Shown here: in pieces, positions 8,060-16,741 of the stretch | Layout: every line of letters begins with the position of its first letter | Numbering within the stretch: position 1 is the stretch's first letter | Source: Paenibacillus agri | GTDB taxonomy: Bacteria > Bacillota > Bacilli > Paenibacillales > Paenibacillaceae | NCBI RefSeq assembly: GCF_013359945.1 | Contig: NZ_JABWCS010000199.1 | Location: forward strand, 47,704 to 111,703 | Direction of reading: 5' to 3' | Length of the DNA: 64,000 nucleotides | Program-made: the position numbers and the translations under genes | Notes under the pieces: model-generated | What the model was told of the DNA's origin: nothing | The model's database searches: none | The model's input: the letters and a program-made list of their open reading frames with translations, nothing else

Positions 8060-8923
8060 TCAATGAGCATTTTTACGCGACAGCCAACTCTTCAGAATCA
8101 TTGTCACTAAAGCTAATAACAAGAGCAGCGAGGCGACCGCAAACGATGCCGAAAACTGATATTCGTTATACAAAATCTCGACATGAAGCGGCAGCGTATT
8201 CGTCTCTCCGCGAATGTGTCCGGACACGACAGACACTGCCCCGAACTCTCCCATAGCCCGCGCATTACAGAGAATAATACCGTACAACAGGCCCCACTTA
8301 ATATTGGGTAGCGTGACCCGGAGGAAGATCTGCCAGCCCTTCGCGCCCAAAGTAATTGCCGCCTCCTCTTCCTGCGTCCCCTGATCCTCCATTAAGGGAA
8401 TCAGTTCCCGGGCCACAAATGGAAAAGTCACAAACAATGTAGCCAGAATAATGCCTGGTATGGCAAAAACAATCTTGATATCATGTGCGCTCAGCCATGG
8501 CCCAAACCAGCCATGAGCCCCGAATACCAGAATGAAGATAAGCCCGCCAATGACTGGAGAAACAGCAAACGGCAGGTCAATCAGGGTGATAAGGAAACCC
8601 TTGCCACGGAACCTGAATTTAGTGACCGCCCAGGCTGCCGCTATACCGAATATAGTATTCAGCGGAACCGTAATCAACGCGACCAGTAGGGTCAGTCGCA
8701 GAGCGGAACGAGCATCCGGATCGGTCAAGGCGGCCAGATAGACATCCACCCCTTTTTTCAATGATTCAGTCAGCACAACAATCAGCGGCAGTACAATCAG
8801 CCAGAATAGCACCAGTCCGGCTGCGGCAATCAGAAGCCACTTTACGACCGCAGATTCCTGTGTAGCCGGCGAAGAGACGCTTTTTCGCGATTGGGGAGCA
8901 TACAGTGGAACGGTGCCCGCCAT
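8060..8923 (-). CDS. cysW: sulfate ABC transporter permease CysW
   Basis: The 287-residue inner-membrane permease has about six helices and the ABC permease EAA loop EEEAAITLGAKGWQIFLRVTLPNIKWGLLYG near residues 187-218. ARAMGEFGAVSVVSGHIRGETNTLPLHVEILYNEY is the CysW-type conserved C-terminal block. It pairs with CysT to form the channel for sulfate or thiosulfate. The N terminus is extended by about 30 residues with a hydrophilic PLYAPQSRKS stretch. It follows cysT by 62 bases in the cysP-cysT-cysW-yezD operon. Confidence 0.95.
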   Translation of the reverse strand: MAGTVPLYAPQSRKSVSSPATQESAVVKWLLIAAAGLVLFWLIVLPLIVVLTESLKKGVDVYLAALTDPDARSALRLTLLVALITVPLNTIFGIAAAWAVTKFRFRGKGFLITLIDLPFAVSPVIGGLIFILVFGAHGWFGPWLSAHDIKIVFAIPGIILATLFVTFPFVARELIPLMEDQGTQEEEAAITLGAKGWQIFLRVTLPNIKWGLLYGIILCNARAMGEFGAVSVVSGHIRGETNTLPLHVEILYNEYQFSASFAVASLLLLLALVTMILKSWLSRKNAH

Positions 8924-8985
8924 AGGTATTCCTCCTTACAACGATTTTACGAAGCACGCCTTGTGAATTCCCGGCGGATCACCTG

Positions 8986-9840
8986 TTACCGGGACGTTTT
9001 GCGGACCCAGCGCTGCAAGGTATTGATTACCAGCAGCATCAGGAAAGAGATCAACAGCAGGAGCAGCGCCACGGCGGTGGCTCCTGCGTAGTCAAACTGT
9101 TCCAGCTTGGACATGATGAGCAGCGGCGCAATCTCGGTTCTCATCGGCATATTACCGGAGATGAAGACGACCGATCCGAACTCGCCAATACCTCTGGCAA
9201 AGGCCAGCGAGAAGCCGGTCAAAAGCGGCGGGAACAGCTCTGGCAGCACGATCTTGCGGAAGGTGCGCCAGCGTCCGGCGCCTAATGTCGCGGACGCTTC
9301 CTCCATGTCCCGATCCAGTTCCTCAAGTACAGGCTGAACAGTGCGGACGACGAACGGAATGCCGATGAACATTAGCGCCAGTGTAATGCCGATCGGGGTG
9401 AAGGCCACCTTCAGCCCCAGTGGCTCCAGCCAGGAGCCGATCCAGCCTTTGTTTGCATACAGAGCGGTAAGCGAGACTCCCGCTACCGCTGTTGGCAATG
9501 CGAACGGCAGATCGATCAGAGCGTCGAACAACCTTTTACCCGGAAACTCATACCGCACCAGGACCCAGGCCAGCAGCAGACCCAGGAATGCATCAGCCAA
9601 GGCCGCCGCAGCGGCCGTTGACAGACTGACACGATAGGATGCCAGCACCCGTGCATCTGTAGCTACATCCCAGAATTTAGCCCAGCTCAAGCCTGTCGAA
9701 TTAAAGAGCAACGCCGACAGCGGCAACAGCACAACAAGACTCAGATACAGCACCGTGTAGCCCATAGTCAGCCCGAAGCCGGGCAGAACCTTCCGCCGTG
9801 CGGTTGATGCGACAGCAGTGGTGGTTGCGGTGACACTCAT
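8986..9840 (-). CDS. cysT: sulfate ABC transporter permease CysT
   Basis: The 284-residue permease carries the EAA loop DMEEASATLGAGRWRTFRKIVLPELFPPLLTG near residues 183-213. The sulfate-permease block ARGIGEFGSVVFISGNMPMRTEIAPLLI follows. DALIDLPFALPTAVAGVSL matches the CysT/CysU N-terminal conserved region. About six membrane spans are visible. It forms a heterodimer with CysW in the cytoplasmic membrane, fed by the CysP lipoprotein. The gene starts 99 bases after cysP. Confidence 0.95.
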   Translation of the reverse strand: MSVTATTTAVASTARRKVLPGFGLTMGYTVLYLSLVVLLPLSALLFNSTGLSWAKFWDVATDARVLASYRVSLSTAAAAALADAFLGLLLAWVLVRYEFPGKRLFDALIDLPFALPTAVAGVSLTALYANKGWIGSWLEPLGLKVAFTPIGITLALMFIGIPFVVRTVQPVLEELDRDMEEASATLGAGRWRTFRKIVLPELFPPLLTGFSLAFARGIGEFGSVVFISGNMPMRTEIAPLLIMSKLEQFDYAGATAVALLLLLISFLMLLVINTLQRWVRKTSR

Positions 9841-9939
9841 TCCCTGTTCATCCTTTCTCGCCTTCGGTCCTTTTACCGATCAGCTCAAGCCTACTTACAG
9901 CATACTTGTTGCTAACTTTCTGCCGAAACTAAGAGGATA

Positions 9940-11049
9940 TTATTTACCAGGTACATAGATCTTGTCGAAGACCCCGCCGTCATTGAAATGCTTCTCTTGT
10001 GTTTCCTTCCACGTTCCGAATTTATCTGCCAATGTGAACAGCTTGATCTCCGGGAATTTATCCTTATACTCTTCCTTCACACTTTCCAGCGTTGGACGGT
10101 AGTAGTTCTCCGCAGCGATCTTCTGCCCTTCTTCAGTGTAAAGATATTTCAGGTAGGCCTCAGCCACCTCACGGGTACCTCTCTTGTCGACCACTTTATC
10201 TACGATAGCCACCGGCGGCTCTGCCAGAATGCTCTCGGACGGATTGATGATGTCGAACTTATCGGGACCGAGCTCCTTCACAGAAAGATAGGCTTCATTC
10301 TCCCAGGCCAGCAGCACATCACCGATCCCACGCTCAACGAACGTTGTGGTTGCTCCGCGCGCACCGGTATCGAGCACAGGCACATGCTTAAACAGCTCTT
10401 TTACAAACTCCTCAGCCTTGGCTTCATCGTTATTATTGTGATCCAGCGCATATCCCCAAGCCGCCAGATAGTTCCAGCGCGCACCGCCTGAAGTCTTCGG
10501 GTTCGGCGTAATGACCTCTACCCCTTCTTTCAAAAGATCCGGCCAATCCTTGATGCCTTTCGGATTACCCTTGCGTACCAGGAACACAATCGTTGAGGTG
10601 TACGGAGAACTGTTATGATCGAATTTGCTCTGCCAGCCCTCATGAATCAGACCTGTCTCCTGCAAAGCATCAATATCATAGCCCAGTGCAAGAGTGACCA
10701 CATCTGCTTCGAGCCCATCCAGCACCGCACGGCTTTGCTTTCCGGAGCCGCCATGGGACTGCTTGATCGTTACTTTCTGACCGTGTTCTTTTTCCCAATA
10801 GGCTGAGAAAGCCTTATTATAATTCTCATAAAGTTCGCGTGTTGGATCATAGGAAACATTGAGCAGTTCTACCGGATCTTTGGATGGAGCTTTAGTCGGT
10901 TCAGTCGTCGCTGCAGTGGTACTCCCTGAATTGGTAGCCTCGGCCGGTGGATTACCCGCCGAATTTGTACTATTTCCGCAAGCCGTAAGGCCCACCGTCA
11001 ACAACAGCGTAAAGCCCGTTAAAAGTCCCTTCTTGATCCTCTTTTTCAT
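9940..11049 (-). CDS. cysP: sulfate/thiosulfate-binding lipoprotein
   Basis: The 369-residue protein starts [20 protein letters not shown] with lipobox LTAC-G, so it is a lipid-anchored binding protein. A Ser/Thr-rich linker precedes the solute-binding fold. [22 protein letters not shown] and [27 protein letters not shown] are signatures of the sulfate-binding family, as is [19 protein letters not shown]. The start at 11049 sits nine bases after GGGGGG; an ATG nine bases earlier abuts the G run. It is first in its operon. No CysA ATPase is encoded in the operon, so an ATPase must come from elsewhere. Confidence 0.95.
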   Translation of the reverse strand: MKKRIKKGLLTGFTLLLTVGLTACGNSTNSAGNPPAEATNSGSTTAATTEPTKAPSKDPVELLNVSYDPTRELYENYNKAFSAYWEKEHGQKVTIKQSHGGSGKQSRAVLDGLEADVVTLALGYDIDALQETGLIHEGWQSKFDHNSSPYTSTIVFLVRKGNPKGIKDWPDLLKEGVEVITPNPKTSGGARWNYLAAWGYALDHNNNDEAKAEEFVKELFKHVPVLDTGARGATTTFVERGIGDVLLAWENEAYLSVKELGPDKFDIINPSESILAEPPVAIVDKVVDKRGTREVAEAYLKYLYTEEGQKIAAENYYRPTLESVKEEYKDKFPEIKLFTLADKFGTWKETQEKHFNDGGVFDKIYVPGK

Positions 11050-11141
11050 TCTAACCATCCCCCCATATTGTTGTGATGAGTTCATGTTTCTCTTTCCCGA
11101 TGACCCCTCTGACTTACATGGTAGATTTTTGGCATGAAAAA

Positions 11142-11222
11142 TAACGGAGGAAAGCCTAAGATGGCAGGTCAAACCGGTCCCAAGACACGTGTCTGCGAGC
11201 TATAATAGGCGTTCCTCCGTCT
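11142..11222 (-). promoter_or_regulatory. structured 5' leader of the sulfate operon
   Basis: In the cysP transcript ACGGAGGAACGCC pairs with GGCTTTCCTCCGT about 50 nt later. The loop holds a perfect AGACACGTGTCT palindrome, and TATTTTT follows directly. This looks like a terminator or switch hairpin 90 nt ahead of the cysP start. It does not match the SAM-I riboswitch or T-box signatures that I know. Confidence 0.5.
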
Positions 11223-11247
11223 GTACGGTAAGAACTTATTCATTATT

Positions 11248-11264
11248 CCTACCTAATTAGTAGG
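11248..11264 (-). promoter_or_regulatory. palindromic operator at the sulfate operon start (CymR/Rrf2-like candidate)
   Basis: CCTAC and GTAGG flank a CTAATTA core, giving an inverted repeat placed just downstream of the -10 box of the cysP promoter, where a bound repressor would block initiation. An Rrf2-family sulfur repressor such as CymR is the natural candidate because it controls sulfate uptake in Bacillus; the assignment is inference. Confidence 0.5.
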
Positions 11265-11275
11265 TTATTATTGAT

Positions 11276-11304
11276 ATAATACTTAAACCCTTCTAGCCTG
11301 TCAA
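11276..11304 (-). promoter_or_regulatory. sigma-A promoter of the sulfate operon
   Basis: On the minus strand TTGACA (11304-11299) is separated by exactly 17 bases from TATTAT (11281-11276). The predicted start is near 11270, giving a leader of about 220 nt before cysP. Confidence 0.75.
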
Positions 11305-11398
11305 ACCTTTTTTTCTTTAAAGTAATGTCATTACTGCAATATATAAGATAAAATGAGGGAGCAACAGGATCTTACTGCAATTTTCGGAGGACACTGTC

Positions 11399-13687
11399 AT
11401 GGGAATGGATTTAGAACTTGTGCCGGTGCCGCACAAGCCGCGGCTGCACAAGCGAATTTCAGCTGTAATTGGACAAAGAATCAGGGAAACCTATCGTTAT
11501 GATACAACTCTATGGAGAACCGCATTGGCTGGTCTGTGGACGCTCAGCTTTTTGACTTTCACAGCAACCATCCTGGGTATGCCAACTGGCCTTGGCATAC
11601 CGGCTGACATCGCCCTTGCCGCTGTGGTGGGAACAATACTACTAGCAGCCGCAGGCCATCTGATCGCCTTACTGATTGCAATGACGGGCCTACGTATCCC
11701 GCGCTTATTCGCAGGCTGTCTGCTCTCAGATTTGTTTATTGTGTGGTTTGTCCTATACGGCGCCAACATGGACTGGGTCGCCTCTACGGTCATAGCCGTG
11801 CTGTGCACCGCTCTTGGCGCCCTCAGCGGCATCGCTCTGGGGCTGCTGCGGAACAAGCGAGTCGCTGCTGGATTGCTGCTGGCGTCGGCACTTATGTTAT
11901 CACAGCTGGCTTTGGCGGGTGGTGGACAGAATAAGCCGGGCGACCCCGGGGCAGATGCCGTTAGCGGCAGCATTGTAAAGCCACTGGCTGCCTCCAATCC
12001 TGCGGAGCCTGGCCCCTACGCCTATGACTCCTTCACGTATGCCAGCGGTAATGATCTGCACCGTAAGGAATACAGAAGCGATGCAGCACTCCTTTCTTCC
12101 CCGGTCGACGCATCTGCGTATATCCAGAAGGGCTGGCCGAAGCTACGCAGCCTGTTCTGGGGCTTTGACTATCATGCGCTGCCCCTCAACGGCCGGGTCT
12201 GGATGCCAGAGGGGGAAGGTTCGCACCCGCTGGTGCTAATCGTTCACGGCAACCATATGATGGAGGATTATTCTGACGGGGGCTACGCGTATCTTGGGGA
12301 ACTGCTGGCCAGTCGGGGATTTATCGCCGTCTCACTGGACGAGAACTTCCTTAATTATTCGGCCTGGACAGGCATTCCTGACAATGACTTTACGGTACGC
12401 GCCTGGCTAATCCTTAAGCATATGGAACAGCTGGCGGCATTCTCGGATCAGCCCGGCAATCCGTTCTATGGAAAAATTGATTTCAGCAAGACGGCTCTGC
12501 TGGGCCACAGTCGGGGCGGACAAGCCGTAGCCATGGCCGCCGATTCTGGCCGCTGGTTCAAGGACGATCCTGTATGGAAAACAGTAACCGACCGCTTCCA
12601 GATCTCTTCGGTCATTGCCCTTGCACCTACCGATAAAGCTATTGACGGACAACAAGCCAAGCTGAAGGATATCAGCTATCTGACACTGCAGGGCGCACGC
12701 GATGGCGATGTGCATGACTTTTACGGGGATCGGCAATATATCCGCTCTTCCTACTCCGAAGGCTCAGCCGACTTCAAGAGCTCTCTCTACATTGCCGATG
12801 CCAATCACAGCCAGTTCAACAGCGACTGGGGACTGCGCGACCAGTCGTTGCCCACCGGGCTGTTCTTGGACCGCAGCCTAATCATGGATGGCACCGGACA
12901 GCGGCAGATTACCAAGGTGTACGTGTCGGCTTTTCTGGAGACGACATTGCTTGGCAAGGATGAATACCGGGGGCTGTTCCGCGATTACCGGAGCGGACTG
13001 CAGTGGCTGCCGGACACCGCATATTATAGCCGCTTCCAAGGCGGAGACTATCGTACCCTTGTCAATTTTGACGAGGACCGCAACAAGTATACCGCAGGTA
13101 TCGGTACCGCCTCTGCCCAAGGTATGGCCTGGACCGAGGAGCTGGCCAAGGATCGGGAAGACAAGAGTAAAACCACCTATGGCGTTGTTTTGAAACGTAC
13201 TGCCGAAAAAGGGGACGAAGCCTACTACCGAATCAAATGGAAGGAAGAGGACGCTACCTCCCTTGATTTGCCGGAGGCGGAAGGCCTCTCCTTCGCCCTC
13301 GCCAACCGCAATGCTGACGACGATGAAGAAGACGGGGAGAATGAGGAAAGTTCGTTAGCTCCTGAGGTAGAGGTAGAGCTGACAGATAGCAACGACACCT
13401 CGGCGCGCCTGCCATTGTCTGAAATTATGGACGTTCTGCCATTGCCGCACACTCAGTTCACGTTGCTTCCTTGGCTGGAGGAACGCGTTAGCGATGGCAA
13501 ATATGGAGATCCTACGGAGGCCGTATTCCAGACCTACGAACTGCCTTTTGAGCGATTCCAGGAAGTCGAGCCCGCTCTGGAGCCGGAGAACCTGACCGAG
13601 ATTACGTTCTATCTTGAAGAAAAAGGCGATAAAATTATGCTCGACGACATCGGATTTTATGGCGGAAATACCGAAAATGTACGTTAA
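11399..13687 (+). CDS. membrane-anchored alpha/beta hydrolase
   Basis: This 762-residue protein has an N-terminal membrane domain of about five hydrophobic helices (residues 40-190). An alpha/beta hydrolase domain follows: HPLVLIVHGNHM near residue 276 is the oxyanion-hole strand, and ALLGHSRGGQAVAMA near residue 367 holds the nucleophile elbow G-H-S-R-G. ADANHSQFN near residue 460 probably supplies the catalytic histidine. The C-terminal 200 residues include an acidic DDDEEDGENEESS stretch. The hydrolase may face the outside, but topology is not proven. CGGAGG lies eight bases before the ATG. Substrate unknown. Confidence 0.85.
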   Translation: MGMDLELVPVPHKPRLHKRISAVIGQRIRETYRYDTTLWRTALAGLWTLSFLTFTATILGMPTGLGIPADIALAAVVGTILLAAAGHLIALLIAMTGLRIPRLFAGCLLSDLFIVWFVLYGANMDWVASTVIAVLCTALGALSGIALGLLRNKRVAAGLLLASALMLSQLALAGGGQNKPGDPGADAVSGSIVKPLAASNPAEPGPYAYDSFTYASGNDLHRKEYRSDAALLSSPVDASAYIQKGWPKLRSLFWGFDYHALPLNGRVWMPEGEGSHPLVLIVHGNHMMEDYSDGGYAYLGELLASRGFIAVSLDENFLNYSAWTGIPDNDFTVRAWLILKHMEQLAAFSDQPGNPFYGKIDFSKTALLGHSRGGQAVAMAADSGRWFKDDPVWKTVTDRFQISSVIALAPTDKAIDGQQAKLKDISYLTLQGARDGDVHDFYGDRQYIRSSYSEGSADFKSSLYIADANHSQFNSDWGLRDQSLPTGLFLDRSLIMDGTGQRQITKVYVSAFLETTLLGKDEYRGLFRDYRSGLQWLPDTAYYSRFQGGDYRTLVNFDEDRNKYTAGIGTASAQGMAWTEELAKDREDKSKTTYGVVLKRTAEKGDEAYYRIKWKEEDATSLDLPEAEGLSFALANRNADDDEEDGENEESSLAPEVEVELTDSNDTSARLPLSEIMDVLPLPHTQFTLLPWLEERVSDGKYGDPTEAVFQTYELPFERFQEVEPALEPENLTEITFYLEEKGDKIMLDDIGFYGGNTENVR

Positions 13688-13762
13688 GTAAACTGCCCTT
13701 ATATCATAATGAACAGTAAACTGCTCTCATATCATCTCGAAAAGTAAATTACCCCATATCAC
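13687..13762. repeat. 28-bp tandem repeat, about three units
   Basis: AGTAAACTGCYCTYATATCAT recurs at 13687, 13715 and 13743 with a 28-base period; the last unit is diverged. It starts inside the stop region of the hydrolase gene. Confidence 0.65.
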
Positions 13763-13764
13763 GA

Positions 13765-13814
13765 ACAGGCCATTCCGTCTATCCGGTAACCCGGATGGAC
13801 TTCGAATGGCCTGT
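13765..13814. terminator. bidirectional terminator between convergent genes
   Basis: ACAGGCCATTC pairs with GAATGGCCTGT, and inside the loop GTCTATCCGG pairs with CCGGATGGAC, giving a near-continuous stem of more than 18 bp. It lies between the convergent hydrolase and lactonase genes. Confidence 0.75.
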
Positions 13815-13871
13815 ACTTATTTAGATAGAATTTCTATTTAAGTGAAGTTAAGATTCAAACGGAACCACCCC

Positions 13872-14068
13872 AACTAACAGCATTTTTGTACCTTATATTT
13901 ATTAAATTGAGTTAAAAAAGGGAAATAAGAGCATTATTGTATCTTATTTTCAAAAAAAATGCACTAACAGGGGTATTGTGGAAGATTTAAGGTGCAAAAT
14001 TGCACTTAATTCCCACAAATCCTTCCTCCCAGAATATTTAGGGTACAAAATTGCCGTTAATTACACTT
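13872..14068. repeat. dispersed repeat family A, copy 2
   Basis: Forward motifs AACAGCATTTTTGTACCTTA (13876-13895) and AGAGCATTATTGTATCTTAT (13928-13947) are followed by inverted motifs TTAAGGTGCAAAATTGCACT (about 13987) and GGGTACAAAATTGCCGTTAA (about 14041). ATTGTGGAAGATTTAAGGT between the halves is shared with copy 1. Confidence 0.85.
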
Positions 14069-14107
14069 TGGAAATGTGTTCTATAGTCTAAACATCAACG
14101 TAACGCT

Positions 14108-14200
14108 GTTTAGTTCAAACCTTAAGTTCCAAACTTAAGCTAGAACCTTGAGTTCGGACCTTACGATTGAATCTTAAGACTGAATCTTAAGGTCGTCTTA
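14108..14200. repeat. short TTAAG array after family A copy 2
   Basis: Degenerate units resembling TTGAGTTCGAACCTTAAG, about four or five, follow family A copy 2 after CAACGTAACG, the same junction seen in copy 1 (CAACGTAATG). The array ends at CGTCTTATATA just before the lactonase stop codon. Confidence 0.65.
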
Positions 14201-14214
14201 TATAAATAGAACTT

Positions 14215-15270
14215 CTATTTAAGTTCCTTAACGCAGACCGGGGTTGGAATTTCCAGCTCATTGCCTGTCGGAATCAACCGGCCGCTGTCCCCGTCGATGT
14301 GGAACGAAACAATCGTACCGCTGTTCTGATTGGCTGCCAGTAGCTTTCCGCCAAGAATAGCGAAATTTCGTGGAGTCCGTCCGCCGGTGCTCTGCCAGTC
14401 GGCAGGCTCCAGAAGCCCTGTGAGCGCATCAATAAGGAACAGTGCAATACTGTCATGTCCCCGGTTGGAAGCATACAGATAACGACCACACGGTGTGATG
14501 TGAATGTCGGCCCCTGAATCATCGCTGCCGGCAATATAGGATTCAGGCAGTGTACTAACATGCTGTAAGACAGTTAGTTCATCATGCTGTTCATCTTTTG
14601 CGAATACTGTGACCGTATTGTTCAGCTCATTGATCAGGTAAGCCCATTTTCCAGAGGGATGAAGTGTCAAATGGCGTGGCCCGGAGCCCGGCGGCAGATC
14701 AACCGCAGCTTGCTTGACCAATTCGTCCTCCTCCTGACGATAGATAATAACCTGATCTAGACCAAGATCACAGACAAAAAGACGATCACCCGTGCTGCCT
14801 GGAATGACCGAGTGCGGATGCGGCGCTTCTTGCCGATCCTGACGTGATCCAGAGCCGGTATGCCGGATCTGAGCCGACATTTCCAGAATCGAGCCGTCTG
14901 CACTTAAAGGGAACACATTAACATTCCCCCCCGAGTAGTTCGCTACGAAGATCCTGTCTTCCTCCGGGCTGATGGAGACATAACACGGCGCTCCACCTTC
15001 CGTTTTGCGGATGCTTCCCAACGGTGACAATACCTTCGATCCAGGATCAATAGCGAATGCCTGAACCTCTCCCTCATCCTTCTCACTGACCGCATACAAG
15101 ACGCTCCCGGCATGATTAACTGCCAGGTATGAAGGGTTTTCGATACCACTCGTCCCTTCCAAAACTCTCATGTCTCCTGTGCTGCGGTTCAAGGTACAGA
15201 GACGAATGCCTTGTTCACCCACAGGACTGTACGTACCCACATAAAATAACACTTCATCAGAGCGTTCCAT
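14215..15270 (-). CDS. lactonase family protein, beta-propeller (6-phosphogluconolactonase type)
   Basis: This 351-residue protein belongs to the seven-bladed propeller lactonases. It opens FYVGTYSPVGEQGIRLC and shows repeated blade motifs: NPSYLAVNHAGSVLYAVSE, GGAPCYVSISPEEDRIFVANY, GSGPRHLTLHPSGKWAYLINEL and HITPCGRYLYASNRGHDSIA. TGGRTPRNFAI near residue 293 is the last conserved block. Members hydrolyse 6-phosphogluconolactone or other lactones in the cytoplasm. The length is normal for the family. GGAG lies eight bases before the ATG. It is transcribed alone toward the hydrolase gene. Confidence 0.92.
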   Translation of the reverse strand: MERSDEVLFYVGTYSPVGEQGIRLCTLNRSTGDMRVLEGTSGIENPSYLAVNHAGSVLYAVSEKDEGEVQAFAIDPGSKVLSPLGSIRKTEGGAPCYVSISPEEDRIFVANYSGGNVNVFPLSADGSILEMSAQIRHTGSGSRQDRQEAPHPHSVIPGSTGDRLFVCDLGLDQVIIYRQEEDELVKQAAVDLPPGSGPRHLTLHPSGKWAYLINELNNTVTVFAKDEQHDELTVLQHVSTLPESYIAGSDDSGADIHITPCGRYLYASNRGHDSIALFLIDALTGLLEPADWQSTGGRTPRNFAILGGKLLAANQNSGTIVSFHIDGDSGRLIPTGNELEIPTPVCVKELK

Positions 15271-15458
15271 GGCAGCGACTCCTTATCGATTATCATTTTT
15301 TTCACTATAGCATGTTTGCTGAGGCAATACATCAGACTAAAACTGCGCAATTCGGCGAAAAGCGAAATCATGTACCAATTTTTCACATCTGGTTAAAACA
15401 ATCGGCAACAGGTTAATAGTTACCATCGAACGATACATCACAAAGGAGCTGAAACCTA

Positions 15459-15719
15459 ATGAGTTTGCTATGGATGTTGATTGTTGGCGGAATTATCGGA
15501 TGGCTGGCAGGTCTGATTATGGGTAGAGATATTCCGGGAGGCGTAATCGGTAACATTATTGCCGGGATTCTCGGCTCATGGCTGGGTGGCATGCTGCTGG
15601 GAAGCTGGGGACCCAAGGTCAGTGATTTCTATGTTTTCCCGTCCCTGATTGGTGCCATCGTGCTGATCTTCATTGTAAGCCTGATCCTGCGCTCGACCGG
15701 TGGGCGTAGCCGCTCATAA
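15459..15719 (+). CDS. GlsB/YeaQ/YmgE family stress-response membrane protein
   Basis: This 86-residue glycine-rich membrane protein has three hydrophobic helices: MSLLWMLIVGGIIGWLAGLI, GGVIGNIIAGILGSWLGGML and FPSLIGAIVLIFIVSLILRS. The GxxGG-type pattern and MGRDIPGG loop identify the transglycosylase-associated/GlsB family. Its biochemical role is unclear; members are often induced by envelope stress. AAGGAG precedes the ATG, and a strong terminator follows 50 bases after the stop. Confidence 0.9.
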   Translation: MSLLWMLIVGGIIGWLAGLIMGRDIPGGVIGNIIAGILGSWLGGMLLGSWGPKVSDFYVFPSLIGAIVLIFIVSLILRSTGGRSRS

Positions 15720-15770
15720 ACTGTATATCTTGGAACATAGAACTGATACCATAGATAGTGATCGATGGAA

Positions 15771-15802
15771 AACCTGCCGGAGCCTGAGCCCGGCAGGTTT
15801 TT
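15771..15802 (+). terminator. rho-independent terminator
   Basis: AACCTGCCGG pairs with CCGGCAGGTT over an 8-base loop and is followed by a T run. It ends the GlsB-family gene. Confidence 0.9.
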
Positions 15803-15932
15803 TGAGTTTGTAGCTCTCCCATGCCAATGGCCGCGCATTGTGCGGAGCCTCACGGAGGCTTCAATGTTTTGCCATCATTTTTCTGTTATAATGAAGGCAC
15901 AAGTGACTCAAATCACAGAGAGGTCGTGAATT

Positions 15933-16433
15933 ATGGGCAGCATCAACCCCTCGCTACTACATATCGGTTCCACCGTGGGGGCCGTTATCATGGCATTGAT
16001 GGTGATCTTTATTCGGCTGAAGGCCAGCGCCCGCCCGGTTACCATTCGCAAAATATGGATTCCCCCCCTCGGCATGTCAACTGGCTTTGCCATGTTCGTT
16101 GTCCCGGAGGTGAGGTTTCCGCTATGGTGGGCAGCTATTGCCTTTTTAGTCGGCTGGTTTATCTTTGCCTATCCGCTTATCCGTACAACAAGCTTCGAGC
16201 AAAGGGATGGACAGGTATTTGCCCAGCGTTCCAAGAGCTTCGCGTTTATTCTACTCGGCCTGCTACTGGTCCGCACACTGCTGCATGAGTTCATTAACCG
16301 CTATGTCTCGGTACCGCAATCCGGGGGGCTGTTCTTTATCCTGGCCTTTGGCATGATTGTCCACTGGAGACTGTTCATGTATAAACGCTACAATGTGATC
16401 GTACCGCCAGAAACACGGATTCCACAATCTTAA
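15933..16433 (+). CDS. ccdC: CcdC family membrane protein
   Basis: This 166-residue protein has four to five membrane helices and resembles CcdC/YneJ of Bacillus: RPVTIRKIWIPPLGMSTGFAMF, PLIRTTSFEQRDGQVFAQRSKSF and FFILAFGMIVHWRLFMYKRY match the family. In B. subtilis the gene lies with ccdA, needed for cytochrome c maturation, but loss of CcdC itself has no clear effect there. Here it stands alone between two terminators. GAGAGG precedes the ATG. Confidence 0.88.
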   Translation: MGSINPSLLHIGSTVGAVIMALMVIFIRLKASARPVTIRKIWIPPLGMSTGFAMFVVPEVRFPLWWAAIAFLVGWFIFAYPLIRTTSFEQRDGQVFAQRSKSFAFILLGLLLVRTLLHEFINRYVSVPQSGGLFFILAFGMIVHWRLFMYKRYNVIVPPETRIPQS

Positions 16434-16467
16434 TCTCAGTCCGAGGACAGTAGCACTATCTCATGAC

Positions 16468-16509
16468 AGAGCATTCAACAAGCCTAACGGTTTGATGAAT
16501 GCTCTTTTT
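16468..16509 (+). terminator. rho-independent terminator
   Basis: AGAGCATTCA pairs with TGAATGCTCT across an 18-base loop, followed by TTTT. It ends ccdC. Confidence 0.85.
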
Positions 16510-16741
16510 AATGCAGATAATACATTTGCGAAAAAAACGGCATGTAGCTATGTATGTATCTATCCTCATGAAAACCCGCTAATTTAATGTACAACCTGAG
16601 ATGAACGGGGACACTCTCCTTCTCCGCTTTTTTCGCTGTATGTCAGGTAACTTTCTGGATGATCGGCTAAAATAAAGATATGCGCAAGAATAATGTAAGC
16701 AGCAAATCGCAGACTTTTTTAAGAGAGCGGGGATTTACAAA

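Noticed and set aside
11142..11222. SAM-I riboswitch or T-box ahead of the sulfate operon
   Set aside because: The conserved blocks of both classes are missing; only a hairpin and palindrome are seen, so it is listed as an unnamed leader.
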